A DNA stretch of 64,000 nt from Lysobacter niastensis (GTDB taxonomy: Bacteria; Pseudomonadota; Gammaproteobacteria; Xanthomonadales; Xanthomonadaceae), in NCBI RefSeq assembly GCF_015453285.1, contig NZ_JADLZT010000006.1, forward strand, positions 326,395-390,394. The letters are read 5' to 3'. The notes beneath the pieces were generated by a model that saw only the letters and a list, made by a program, of their open reading frames with translations, was not told where the DNA came from and made no database searches. Shown piece by piece: positions 33,890 through 42,192 of this stretch. A program made the translations under genes and the position numbers. Every line of letters starts with the position of its first letter. Position 1 is the first letter of the stretch.

Positions 33890-34186
33890 ATGGACACCAT
33901 CGAAGTTGTGATGGATCGGGGGCTGTTTTCGCCCGACGTTATCGCGCGCACTGCGCATCGGTACACCGCGGACTACTTTGTCGAGGTGAGCACGGCGGAC
34001 GACAGGATCGTGGTGCGCTTGACGTCCAAAAGTGCTTCGGTCGACACCGCGCACCTTGCGAAGCGCTTTAGCAACGACGCCTTTGATGACCGCTTGCGCG
34101 CCTCGGTCGCCGCGCAGACCGGCGAGTTGCATACGGTGCTAGTGCGGGCCGCGCTAAGCGAGGCTCTCAAGGATCGCAAGGCGTGA
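33890..34186 (+). CDS. hxsD: His-Xaa-Ser system protein HxsD
   Basis: A 98-residue protein, the small partner of the His-Xaa-Ser (HXS) system. It begins DTIEVVMDRGLFSPDVIART, continues AHRYTADYFVEVSTADDRIV and ends with helical LVRAALSEALKDRK, the usual layout of HxsD with a beta-sheet core and flanking helices. HxsD may be a peptide-recognition or scaffold subunit for the two radical SAM enzymes; that is an inference. The ATG was chosen at the start of the family match. Its stop overlaps the hxsB GTG by four bases, and the four hxs genes form one tightly coupled operon. Confidence 0.85.
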   Translation: MDTIEVVMDRGLFSPDVIARTAHRYTADYFVEVSTADDRIVVRLTSKSASVDTAHLAKRFSNDAFDDRLRASVAAQTGELHTVLVRAALSEALKDRKA

Positions 34187-35676
34187 AGTTCCGCACCAAC
34201 GACGCTTTTGCAGGCACGCCCGGCTATCGCCTGCTGCCGCTGCGCTTTCGCCGGCTGCCGTGGGACGCCGAACGAGTGTTCGTCAGTTCCACTGCCGGCG
34301 ACTGGCTGATTCTGCGCCATGACGAGCTCGAACAGGTCATCGCCGGCACTCTCGACCCGAACACGCCATTGGGAGCAGACCTGCAGGCGCGGCACCTGAT
34401 CGCCGCCGATCCATCGCGTACGACGTTAGCGCCACTGCTCTCGCAGGTCCGCAGCCGTAAGCAGTGCCTGCAGCACGGGCCGTCACTACATATCTTCGTC
34501 GTCTCACTGCGCTGTCATCATTCTTGCGCCTACTGCCAAGTGTCGCGGGCAGAATCGACCCAGACCGCCTTCGATCTTAGCGATGCGAATGCCGCGCTGG
34601 CGGTCGAGCGCCTGTTCGAATGGCCGTCCCCGACCCTGACAGTCGAGTTCCAGGGCGGCGAACCGCTTCTGCATTTCGAGCAGGTGCGGGCGATCACTGA
34701 GCGGATTCAGCAGCGCAACCGTCATGAAGGGCGGAACATGCGCTTCGTGCTCGCCTCAACGCTGCACGACCTCAATGACGACCAGCTCGCCTTCTTCCGT
34801 GAGCACAGCTTCCAGCTGTCGACCTCGTTGGACGGCCCCGAGTGGCTGCACAACGCGAACCGGCCGCGACCCGGGCGAGACAGCTACGCGCGCACTGTGG
34901 CCGGCATCGAGCGTGCTCGGAGCGCCTTGGGCGAGGACTCGGTGTCGGCCTTGACCACATTGACACAGCGCAGCCTGGGCGCGCCGCGTGAAATCGTCGA
35001 CGAGTACCGCCGGCTCGGCTTCCACTCGATCTTCCTGCGCCCGCTCAGTCCGTACGGTTTCGCGCGCAAGACCGGTCCGCGCATCGGCTACGCGCTAGCC
35101 CACTTCTTCGAGTTCTACCGGGAAGCGCTTGAGCAGATTCTCGCCGTGAATCGCAGCGGCTATGCGCTGGAAGAGGCCTACGCCAGCCTGATCTTGTCGC
35201 AGCTGCTCACGCCGTTCAGCCACGGCTACGTCGATCTGCGCTCGCCGACCGGAGCCGGCTTGGGCGCGGTGGTTTACGACTACGACGGCCAGGCGTACCC
35301 CTCAGACGAGGCCCGGATGCTGGCGGCAATGGGCGACCGCACGTTTGCGCTAGGTCATGTCGCGCAATCAGTGCGCGAGTGGCTGGCCGCGCCAGCGATG
35401 CAGCGCGTGCTCGATGCCGGTGTCGCCGAAGCCTTGCCAGGCTGTGCAGACTGCGCCTTCGTGCCGCTGTGTGGCGCCGATCCAATCGACCACTACGCCC
35501 GCCAGGGCGACACGTGTGGGCACCGCCCGTCCTCGGACTTCTGCCGCAAACAGCTGGGCTTCTTCGATCTGCTGCTGGAGCGAATGGAACACGCGAATGC
35601 CCAGGACCGAGCGGTGCTGGAGAGTTGGGCATTGCCGCAACGGCGCGATGCCCCGCCGCAAACGGAGGTCGCCTGA
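34183..35676 (+). CDS. hxsB: His-Xaa-Ser system radical SAM maturase HxsB
   Basis: A 497-residue radical SAM enzyme. The [4Fe-4S] cluster cysteines are C111, C115 and C118 in SLRCHHSCAYCQVSR (CxxxCxxC). A GGE-type SAM motif is in VEFQGGEPLLHFEQ. The C-terminus holds a SPASM-like cysteine set (C421, C424, C430, C445, C454 in ADCAFVPLCGADP to TCGHRPSSDFCRKQ) for auxiliary clusters, as in peptide-modifying maturases. It probably modifies the HxS repeat of HxsA together with HxsC. It starts at GTG in a GTGA overlap with hxsD and ends one base into hxsC. The chemistry of the modification is not known. Confidence 0.9.
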   Translation: MKFRTNDAFAGTPGYRLLPLRFRRLPWDAERVFVSSTAGDWLILRHDELEQVIAGTLDPNTPLGADLQARHLIAADPSRTTLAPLLSQVRSRKQCLQHGPSLHIFVVSLRCHHSCAYCQVSRAESTQTAFDLSDANAALAVERLFEWPSPTLTVEFQGGEPLLHFEQVRAITERIQQRNRHEGRNMRFVLASTLHDLNDDQLAFFREHSFQLSTSLDGPEWLHNANRPRPGRDSYARTVAGIERARSALGEDSVSALTTLTQRSLGAPREIVDEYRRLGFHSIFLRPLSPYGFARKTGPRIGYALAHFFEFYREALEQILAVNRSGYALEEAYASLILSQLLTPFSHGYVDLRSPTGAGLGAVVYDYDGQAYPSDEARMLAAMGDRTFALGHVAQSVREWLAAPAMQRVLDAGVAEALPGCADCAFVPLCGADPIDHYARQGDTCGHRPSSDFCRKQLGFFDLLLERMEHANAQDRAVLESWALPQRRDAPPQTEVA

Positions 35677-36866
35677 TGCTAGCGTTGGAGACCAAGGCGA
35701 CCATAGACGGCTGGAACCACCGCGGCCAATACAAGGTGGCCGGGTTGCAGGACTTCGCCGCCGCGCGGCTGCCGCTGGAGCGAATGGTGCTGGACTTGCG
35801 TCACGACAGCGGTGTGCCGGTTAGCACTGCACTGACCCAATTGCCATGGGCCGGGTTCCTGGTCGATGCAAATGAGTCAGCGCCGACAGGGCGCAGCTGG
35901 CTCCAGCTCCACGGCGAAGCGCGCATCGTTCAGGCGGGCGACGTGATTGAGGTGCAACCCAGCGTGGGTAAGGTCGGCGTACGCTATCGCCGCGGAAGCA
36001 ACGGCAACGTCCTGTTCGCCACGGAGCGCTGCAACAGCTACTGCTTGATGTGTTCGCAGCCGCCGCGGCAGATCGAGGACGATTGGCGCGTAGCCCAGCT
36101 GTGCGAGTTGGCCGAGCTGATCGACCAGGACGAACGCTCACTGGCGATTAGTGGCGGAGAACCGACTCTGCTCGGCGCGGGCCTACCGCAGCTGATTCGG
36201 CATTGCGCGTCCACGCTCCCCCAGACCCACCTGCACGTGCTCTCGAACGGTCGCCGTCTCGGTGAAGGCGACTACGCCGCGGCGTTCCGCGATCTTCATC
36301 CGGAGCTGAGCTGGGGCGTGCCCTTGTACGGCGACGGCTTTGCCCTGCACGACTATGTCGTCCAGAGCGAGGGCGCCTTCGCCCAGACCGTGCGCGGGCT
36401 GTACGCCCTGGAGCGGGCCGAGCAACGCATCGAGATTCGGGTCGTGCTAGTGCGGCCGACCGTGGAACGCCTCTCGGCGCTGGCGCGTTTCCTCTACCGC
36501 AACCTGCCGTTTGTTGAGCACGTTGCGCTGATGGGCGTGGAGCCGATCGGTTTCGCAAAAGCCAATCACGAGGCGCTGTGGCTGGATCCGGCCGACATGG
36601 CCCCAGCGCTGACCGACGCGGTGGCCTTCCTCACTGGTCACGGCATGAGGGTGTCGCTGTACAACCTGCCGCTGTGCGTGCTGCCGCCCGAGCTATGGCC
36701 GTACGCGCAACGCAGTATCTCGGACTGGAAACAAGACTATCTGCCGGCGTGCAGCGCCTGCGCAGTCCGGTCCCGCTGCGGCGGGTTCTTCTCGTGGATC
36801 AACGACCACTGGCGCAGTCGGGCGATCGCGCCGATCCCATCACTCGCGGAGACTTTCGATGAGTAA
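35676..36866 (+). CDS. hxsC: His-Xaa-Ser system radical SAM maturase HxsC
   Basis: A 396-residue second radical SAM enzyme of the HXS pair. The cluster cysteines are C119, C123 and C126 in ERCNSYCLMCSQPP (CxxxCxxC), followed by the GGE motif LAISGGEPTLLG. The C-terminus has CSACAVRSRCGGFFSW, another cluster-binding or zinc-binding group. The about 115 residues before the radical SAM core are unlike most maturases and may bind HxsD or HxsA. ATG start overlaps the hxsB stop by one base (TGATG) with GGAGG upstream. It runs eight bases into hxsA, so all four proteins are translationally coupled. Confidence 0.9.
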   Translation: MLALETKATIDGWNHRGQYKVAGLQDFAAARLPLERMVLDLRHDSGVPVSTALTQLPWAGFLVDANESAPTGRSWLQLHGEARIVQAGDVIEVQPSVGKVGVRYRRGSNGNVLFATERCNSYCLMCSQPPRQIEDDWRVAQLCELAELIDQDERSLAISGGEPTLLGAGLPQLIRHCASTLPQTHLHVLSNGRRLGEGDYAAAFRDLHPELSWGVPLYGDGFALHDYVVQSEGAFAQTVRGLYALERAEQRIEIRVVLVRPTVERLSALARFLYRNLPFVEHVALMGVEPIGFAKANHEALWLDPADMAPALTDAVAFLTGHGMRVSLYNLPLCVLPPELWPYAQRSISDWKQDYLPACSACAVRSRCGGFFSWINDHWRSRAIAPIPSLAETFDE

Positions 36867-37452
36867 GGTATTGACGATCGCGACGGCCGCGCTGGGCACC
36901 CTGCAGCCGGGTCACCACGAGCCCGGACACGCATGGCAGGCGCACCTGCTCACGCTTGCCCAAGACGATGCCCGCTTCGCGGTGACGTTGACGGCGCCGC
37001 TGAACCTGGACCTCCACAACATGTACGCGGGGCACAGCTCGCACAGGTCGCACAGCAGCCACAGCTCCCATCGTTCGCACTATTCGGGCAGTGGCGGCTA
37101 CAGCGCCCCGGTCTACACGCCACCGCCACCTCCGCCGCCGCCACGGCCGACGACCTATGCCCCGGTGTCGAGCGGTTCTTCAGCGACCTCCGGAGATCCG
37201 TTCTCTCTTTCCGCCGCGACAGTAGGTAACAGCCAGCCGCCGCGCGCCAGCCAAGATCAGTTGCAGCTGATGATCATGCGCGTCCAGGCGGCATTGTTTG
37301 CACGTGGTTACGACCCTGGTGGCATTGACGGTACGCTTGGCCCCCAGACTCGAATGGCGCTCGAACTGTTCCAGAGCCGGCATGGCATGCCGGTGACGGG
37401 CACAATGACAACGGAGACTCTTGATGCTCTTGGCATCGCTCTGTCGCCGTAG
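36859..37452 (+). CDS. hxsA: His-Xaa-Ser repeat protein HxsA, predicted modified substrate
   Basis: A 197-residue protein. An N-terminal part (1-58) has extra histidines. Residues 59-76 are six uninterrupted His-x-Ser triplets (HSSHRSHSSHSSHRSHYS), followed by a Gly/Tyr segment, a polyproline stretch (eight prolines near 88-95) and a C-terminal peptidoglycan-binding_1-like domain (about 142-195: RVQAALFARGYDPGGIDGTL, then GPQTRMALELFQSRHG). No signal peptide is obvious. In HXS systems the repeat is the presumed target of HxsB and HxsC. The wall-binding domain suggests that the mature product acts at the envelope. The ATG overlaps hxsC by eight bases. Confidence 0.88.
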   Translation: MSKVLTIATAALGTLQPGHHEPGHAWQAHLLTLAQDDARFAVTLTAPLNLDLHNMYAGHSSHRSHSSHSSHRSHYSGSGGYSAPVYTPPPPPPPPRPTTYAPVSSGSSATSGDPFSLSAATVGNSQPPRASQDQLQLMIMRVQAALFARGYDPGGIDGTLGPQTRMALELFQSRHGMPVTGTMTTETLDALGIALSP

Positions 37453-37566
37453 CGGGGCGACAAGGCGGCACCTGCACCCTGGGCGCCTAAAGAGCGTAGT
37501 TCTGGTCATTTCATCTAAGGCGAAGCCGCTTTCGGCGCGCCTTAGTTCTAGCATTAGGGGCCTCGC

Positions 37567-38067
37567 GTGAAGCGGAAACCACGGATTCCGTTAAAGCAAA
37601 TTCGAAAGTATCAAGATATGTACAGCGCATACGCTGATTCAGAGTTTGACCACCTGCGTGGCGTGGCGCACCTGACTCCAGCACAGCTATATGAGATCTG
37701 CCGATGGAAGTCCAAGCGCCGACCGGAACTTGCACTTGGGAACTCCAAAGAACTGGTTAAGGAGATCACCGCATTTGCCTTCAGCGCGAAGTGCGAGGAA
37801 TCAAGAATTGGCGTGTTGACATTGCTTGATGGTGTCAGCTTTCCAACCGCTTCAGTCATCCTGCATTTCTGCGTGAGCAGGAGCTACCCAATCCTGGATT
37901 TTCGGGCCCTATGGAGTCTTGGGATCGAGAAGCCAGCAGCATATTCAGCGAGATTCTGGATCGAGTACGTGGAGTGTTGCCGAAACATGGCAAGGGACAA
38001 CGGACTGTCCGTACGCAGCCTCGACAAAGCGCTCTGGCAGTACTCGCGCGAGCACAAAAATAAATAG
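37567..38067 (+). CDS. Hypothetical protein with helix-hairpin-helix (HhH-GPD-like) fold
   Basis: A 166-residue basic protein. Residues about 85-120 (LLDGVSFPTASVILHFCVSR, YPILDFRALWSLG) resemble the helix-hairpin-helix and following helix of DNA glycosylases of the HhH-GPD superfamily, including the aspartate in the LDFRA position. The lengths suggest a minimal or truncated glycosylase-like domain, so base excision cannot be asserted. GTG is the start. It stands alone, 115 bases after hxsA, in an AT-richer stretch, and is probably part of an accessory region; similar orphan proteins turn up in variable islands. Confidence 0.55.
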   Translation: MKRKPRIPLKQIRKYQDMYSAYADSEFDHLRGVAHLTPAQLYEICRWKSKRRPELALGNSKELVKEITAFAFSAKCEESRIGVLTLLDGVSFPTASVILHFCVSRSYPILDFRALWSLGIEKPAAYSARFWIEYVECCRNMARDNGLSVRSLDKALWQYSREHKNK

Positions 38068-38189
38068 TCGGGCGATGTTGGCCCCTGGACGGCATGGTCT
38101 GCTGAGGTGGCCCACCAGGAGCGACTGGGCCCGAGGTCGGCCGTTAGCGCTACCTTAGTAAGCCTGTCGTGCAGCTCGGTTCTGCCAAT

Positions 38190-39050
38190 TCATTCGAGCC
38201 GACGTAGCCCCTCGTCGCGGCTGGGCGAGCCAGGAGCACCACGTTGCTTGAAGTCGCGCTTGGCGCGAAACGCCTCCGAAAATGCGGCAGACAAGATTCC
38301 AGTTGGCATTGCGATTAGGCCAATTCCGGACAGCGCAGTGATGCCGGCGAACAAGCGACCCAATACGGTCACTGGCACAACGTCGCCGTAGCCCACCGTT
38401 GTCAATGTACTGACCGACCACCAGAGCGCCCTGGGAATGCTGCCAAATGCTTCCGGTTGTACGTCGGCTTCTACAGAGTACAGCGCTGCGGCGGACAACA
38501 AAATCACGGATCCCGCAAGGGATACAGAGAACAAGAGTTCATGTCGACGCTCAAAAACCGAGCGTAAAACCAATTGCATCGCGGCTGAATAACGGACTAG
38601 GCGCGAAAGTGCCAGCAGCCGAAAAAGTCGCAGTAGACGGACTAAGAAGGACTGAGTCCCCCAGCCCGCGAAGTAGGGAAGGATCGAAGCAAGGTCGAGC
38701 AAGGCAATGGGAGTCAGTGCATACCGAATACGTCCCAACACACCTGAGTAGCGCGGATCGGCTCCCGCCGCCCAAAGGCGAAGTCCGTATTCCGTCGCAA
38801 AAAAAGTGATGAAAGCAAGCTCGAAAGCTGGCCCGATCGGGCCAAGCGAGCTGCTGATCGCAGGCTCCGTCGCGAGGATTGCAAGAACAATGGACAGAAC
38901 AATAACCACGGCGCTGAGCCTTTGAAACCAGGTCAACTGGTGGGCTTCGGCGCCGTTCAGCGCCTTGTGGACTCGCCGCCGAATGTCATCCTCGTCATTG
39001 CCCGCATAGGTTATCGCGCCGACCTCGAGCTCACTATTCATGTCACTCAT
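38190..39050 (-). CDS. Voltage-gated-type potassium channel
   Basis: A 286-residue inner-membrane protein with six predicted helices and the K+ filter TTVGYGD at residues 217-223, after the pore helix ALWWSVSTL. A helix four with repeated arginines (FLVRLLRLFRLLALSRLVRY, about 135-154) fits a voltage sensor. The N-terminus (1-40) is acidic and cytosolic. Bacterial Kv-type channels help set membrane potential and K+ balance. It overlaps a DUF4236 gene by four bases (ATGA), an uncommon partnership that suggests regulation of the channel by the partner. Confidence 0.9.
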   Translation of the reverse strand: MSDMNSELEVGAITYAGNDEDDIRRRVHKALNGAEAHQLTWFQRLSAVVIVLSIVLAILATEPAISSSLGPIGPAFELAFITFFATEYGLRLWAAGADPRYSGVLGRIRYALTPIALLDLASILPYFAGWGTQSFLVRLLRLFRLLALSRLVRYSAAMQLVLRSVFERRHELLFSVSLAGSVILLSAAALYSVEADVQPEAFGSIPRALWWSVSTLTTVGYGDVVPVTVLGRLFAGITALSGIGLIAMPTGILSAAFSEAFRAKRDFKQRGAPGSPSRDEGLRRLE

Positions 39051-40294
39051 TGGTTGATCGCGTTGGATTGTGCCAACGAAACATTCATTACTTCCTCGGG
39101 CAAGAACGGCGCAATGGCCTTAAAGATGCCCGTCTTGCTCATGGCCCTACGAAGATCGAAGCGGGCGATTGCATCAACGACGTCAATGTTCTCGAGAGCA
39201 GAGGGGGAGAACTCAATCTCAGTCCAATCTTGCCTCGTCGCAATCAACGATAAGAGATACTCGTCGGAAATTCGGCCGGTGGCTTTGTCGCTGCGCTGCG
39301 AGTATCCGGAAATGACCACCCGCTCAGCCTTGGGGAGTGCTGCGAAAATCTCGCCAACAATTCGAAACACGATGGCATGAATATGTCGCATGTACAGGCG
39401 TTGCACTTGCATCGGCGACATATCCTTGACTGACAGCTTCATTCCCCGGGCCGGCACGCCCGCCACCTTGTCAGGCATGTCGCCGATTTCTGGGAGATCG
39501 ATATCGACAAAAACGTCCCGGCCACCCGCCTCAACTTCCGTCGAAATCAGAGTTTCCCGTGGCCAAGCGATGTCTTGCAGCGTAGCCTCAAGATGGAGCT
39601 CCATCGCTTTCGTGTCGATGTAGATCTGCTCCTCGATCAACACGCGGCGTGCATGCTCTTCCTGTCTATGGTCGGTCGCCGCCGACTCCCATTGGGCAAC
39701 TAAGTCCTCATAATGCCGATTGGCCTGTTGATTCTCTGCATCGATGCGCTCCCGCGTCCGCTTGAAGAACTTCCCTAAGAAGCTCGGAATTTTGGGCTTG
39801 GGTGGGACCGGGCGCGGCGATTCAAACTCGCGCCCAATGAAGGTAGGTCGATTATCTGGAGATGGGGTGTCGCGATGGAGTTCGCCCACTGCTTCGATCT
39901 GGGCATTGATCTCATCGCATTTAGACTGAATCAGCTTGCGTATCGCGTCGCCATGCTGCCGCTTGGCGATGCGGACCAGGCTCTCGGCAAGCGGTTTTCC
40001 GGTCTGGTCCTGGAAAAATACCTCTCCATCGTCGCGGACTCCGACTGAAACCGGAAGCGAGATCATCTGAGTTGGTTGTGCCGCAGATTGGGAGTAGGGC
40101 GTACCGCCGCCAGTCGATAGCTTCTGCCGCATTGACAGTCCTGTTCCGGGAATGCCGACGTTTCCATAGACGCCACGCTTGCCGACACTGACAGAGGCGC
40201 CACGAGGGCCGAAACTCAAACTGGTGCCGCCTCCGCTCAGGTTCATGCGAATTCCGGGCGCAAGCTTGAACGACTTACGAAAACGAATCCCCAT
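39047..40294 (-). CDS. DUF4236 domain protein
   Basis: A 415-residue protein whose first about 55 residues are the DUF4236 domain (MGIRFRKSFKLAPGIRMNLS, then GGGTSLSFGPRGASVSVGKR and GNVGIPGTGLS). The middle (about 130-230) is a charged, probably coiled-coil region with EFESPRPVPPKPKIPSFLGK and RTRERIDAENQQANR. The C-terminal third is alpha/beta, unidentified. DUF4236 is common at the N-terminus of otherwise unrelated proteins and has no assigned role that I know. ATG was chosen at the DUF4236 start. It ends overlapping the K+ channel gene by four bases, so a joint role is likely. Confidence 0.78.
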   Translation of the reverse strand: MGIRFRKSFKLAPGIRMNLSGGGTSLSFGPRGASVSVGKRGVYGNVGIPGTGLSMRQKLSTGGGTPYSQSAAQPTQMISLPVSVGVRDDGEVFFQDQTGKPLAESLVRIAKRQHGDAIRKLIQSKCDEINAQIEAVGELHRDTPSPDNRPTFIGREFESPRPVPPKPKIPSFLGKFFKRTRERIDAENQQANRHYEDLVAQWESAATDHRQEEHARRVLIEEQIYIDTKAMELHLEATLQDIAWPRETLISTEVEAGGRDVFVDIDLPEIGDMPDKVAGVPARGMKLSVKDMSPMQVQRLYMRHIHAIVFRIVGEIFAALPKAERVVISGYSQRSDKATGRISDEYLLSLIATRQDWTEIEFSPSALENIDVVDAIARFDLRRAMSKTGIFKAIAPFLPEEVMNVSLAQSNAINQ

Positions 40295-40393
40295 TACGTC
40301 CCCCCAGACGTGCAGACCTTCTTGGGCCCACTTCGGAGAGTACCCCATTGATTGTGTGCTCCCAAGCCCAGTGTGGGATGGCAAATTGGGACT

Positions 40394-40665
40394 CTGCCGC
40401 GAGTACAGGTCCATCACCGCCGCCAGGAACAGCCAGCCTTGGTGGGATGTAGGTGATGTCGGTGACCCGGACCCGTGTTCCGGCGCCGAAGACGTGAAGT
40501 CACGGTTGAGCACGTTGCCCACCACATCCACCACGCCCACCGGGGCCGCCGTGGTAGCGCGGCTAGCGCCCGTAGCCTACCTGAGCGCGCAGGCCCCGAG
40601 CTTTCATCAGGCGCCGTACGGGGTGCCGGCTACAAGTCTCGCCGGCCTCGCGCAGGTCCAGGCGG
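40394..40665 (-). pseudogene. IS3-family transposase (orfB) remnant
   Basis: Fragments in more than one frame match IS3 orfB: GETCSRHPVRRLMKARGLRA (helix-turn-helix before the catalytic core), LNRDFTSSAPEH, then the core strand VTDITYI in a neighbouring frame and GWLFLAAVMDLYSRQ. This covers the first catalytic aspartate region; the rest of the DDE domain is gone. It is disrupted by at least two frameshifts and cut off by the DUF4236 promoter region. Confidence 0.65.
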
Positions 40666-40780
40666 GCTGGGTGGCTCACGCTGCATGCGAGCAAGGCGGG
40701 CAGAGGGCCAAGCGGTCGCATTGCGCGCACAAGCTTGGTTCGTTAGAGGGGAAGTGACCATCCGCCGTGGTCATACATCC

Positions 40781-40797
40781 GATAAACCCGGCTTATC
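40781..40797. repeat. Dispersed palindrome GATAA-N7-TTATC, variant copy
   Basis: GATAAACCCGGCTTATC has the same arms and spacing as the copies at 27840 and 57588, with a different core. It lies in the IS-remnant stretch between DUF4236 and the 41262 gene. The rest of 40666-41261 holds no gene that I can support. Confidence 0.45.
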
Positions 40798-40990
40798 GCC
40801 TGTACGGTGGCGCAGATCAGAGTCTGCAGAAGCCGGCATGGAGGTCACGCTGAGCGTCCGCTTCCGACCTAAAGACTCTGGGCACCTCGCGGACGCCCAA
40901 AATTTGGTTCGGTTCTGACGGAATTTCCTGTTTTGAGCAATCAGAATCGAACTCTCGTCAACGATTTCCCGGGCGCCGTCCAAGCCGAGC

Positions 40991-41024
40991 GAGTTTTTCA
41001 ACACAATCGACCCAAAGCGGCCGC
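40991..41024. repeat. IS end, direct copy 1
   Basis: This 34-base sequence begins GAGTTTTTCAAC and ends CCAAAGCGGCCGC. It matches 30 of 34 bases of the segment at 42676-42709 in the same orientation. There it lies at the upstream end of a broken transposase, so it is read as the terminal segment of an insertion sequence whose body is missing here. Confidence 0.55.
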
Positions 41025-41261
41025 TCGTGGCGACTCGCCCCGAGCCGTTGGTCCGGTTATCCGCCGCTTATTTGACCGGCTACCGTATCGTCCCTTTCCC
41101 GCAAACGCTGAGGCGTTACCACTGAGGAGCGTCGGAACAGGCGGCTGGTCCTTGAAGCGCTGCTCAGACGGCGCGGCCTGGGTGGGGGATCATCCATTGC
41201 GGCGACCTCCGCGCAGGACCATGATCACGGCCGTGGCCGTCAAGGCAGAGAGGTCCTCATC

Positions 41262-41483
41262 GTGGAATGCATGTACGACGAAGAGATTTATAAAGAGTTC
41301 GTCATACGCGCGATTGCCGAACTGCGTGCGCGTGGGTGGATGGTTACGGTCCATGTGCAGAAACCTTCGGGAGAGTGGCTACCGCCCGTTGCAGAGAGCG
41401 CTAGCTCGTACGAGACGCCCAGGCTTGCGTTGAGTGCGGGATTGGCACGAGGGCGCGAGATCGTGGACAACACGTTCCGCTAG
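41262..41483 (+). CDS. Hypothetical protein, 73 residues
   Basis: A short mixed alpha/beta protein: MYDEEIYKEFVIRAIAELRA then a strand pair WMVTVHVQKPSGEWLPPV and a final helix. GTG at 41262 or ATG at 41271 may start it; GAGAGG lies upstream. I do not recognise a named family. It precedes a DUF1508-like fragment by nine bases on the same strand, so the two were probably an operon. It lies between two directly repeated IS ends. Confidence 0.5.
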   Translation: MECMYDEEIYKEFVIRAIAELRARGWMVTVHVQKPSGEWLPPVAESASSYETPRLALSAGLARGREIVDNTFR

Positions 41484-41492
41484 CGCCCGGCC

Positions 41493-41689
41493 ATGGACGA
41501 GCACCCCAGTCGTTCGAGGTCGCCAGGACGCGCTACGCGGATGGCGGCGTGATCGCGCAGAGCCGCAAGGAAGGCTACGCCGCGCACGAAGAGTGCATGC
41601 AGAGCATCCGGCGCCTGATAGGACGGTCGCGAGCGCCGCGACCATGGCGGCTCGTATCAATCGTCCGTACATCGACGTTCCTTCAGTGA
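41493..41689 (+). pseudogene. DUF1508 (YegP-like) fragment, frameshifted near its start
   Basis: After ATG and six codons (MDEHPS) the frame is lost, but the adjacent frame reads FEVARTRYADGGVIAQSRKE and GYAAHEECMQSIRRLIGR, matching the repeat of YegP/DUF1508 proteins (strand, GGVIAxS, then EGYxxxxxCxxxI). One missing or extra base near 41511 would join them. The tail then runs to TGA without family likeness. Confidence 0.5.
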
Positions 41690-41889
41690 GTCGGGCGAGC
41701 GAGGAGCCTAGGCCTTGCAGGGTTATTCGGACGCCGCCGGAATGTGCATGCAACGCCAATCCACCTGAATATTCAGTTTTGTTTGACACACAGACGCTGT
41801 CTATGTCTCCGCTTCTGGCGCGGCAGCTCGGAGCTTCCGTGGGCCGGGGCGGTGGGACAACGCCCCCGTCGCAGCAGGCCTGTCCGCCC

Positions 41890-42081
41890 ATGTCCGAGAT
41901 TGCCGCGACCACCACCTTCCGCACCTGGATGTGCGTCGTCTGCGGGTTCGTCTACGACGAGGCCCAGGGGTTGCCGGAAGAGGGCATCGGCCCGGGCACG
42001 CGCTGGGAGGACGTGCCGGACACCTGGACGTGCCCGGATTGCGGAGCCACCAAAGACGATTTCGAGATGATGCCGCTCTGA
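41890..42081 (+). CDS. Rubredoxin
   Basis: A 63-residue one-iron electron carrier. The four cysteines that bind Fe lie in two knuckles, MCVVCGFVYDEAQG and TCPDCGATKDDF, and the aromatic core residues (W, Y, F, W) and the EEGIGPGTRWEDVPDTW loop are in place. It passes electrons to rubredoxin-dependent oxygenases or oxygen-reducing enzymes, none of which is beside it. The frame is open upstream, but the family starts at the ATG at 41890. It is the only intact conserved gene in an IS-rich stretch. Confidence 0.93.
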   Translation: MSEIAATTTFRTWMCVVCGFVYDEAQGLPEEGIGPGTRWEDVPDTWTCPDCGATKDDFEMMPL

Positions 42082-42192
42082 TGATGCTGCCCTGAAGCGC
42101 TGCTTCAGTTCTGGCCGCGATGGCGGTGCGAAAGCTGAGAGCGGATAGGCTGACCCCGGGGGCAGAGGCCCCACATTGCGGACGAACCAGCC

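Noticed and set aside
37030..37145. Repeated CAC-AGC units inside hxsA as a possible CRISPR or tandem repeat locus
   Set aside because: They encode the HxS triplets and polyproline in frame; spacing and length do not fit a CRISPR array. No CRISPR array was seen elsewhere.
40475..40918. A 147-codon plus-strand frame in the IS-remnant stretch
   Set aside because: Its complement carries IS3 orfB fragments; the plus-strand product is Arg/Gly-rich and has no pattern.
41783..41811. A TTGACA-like -35 before rubredoxin
   Set aside because: No matching -10 at 16-18 bases; the nearest TATGTC is only 13 bases away.
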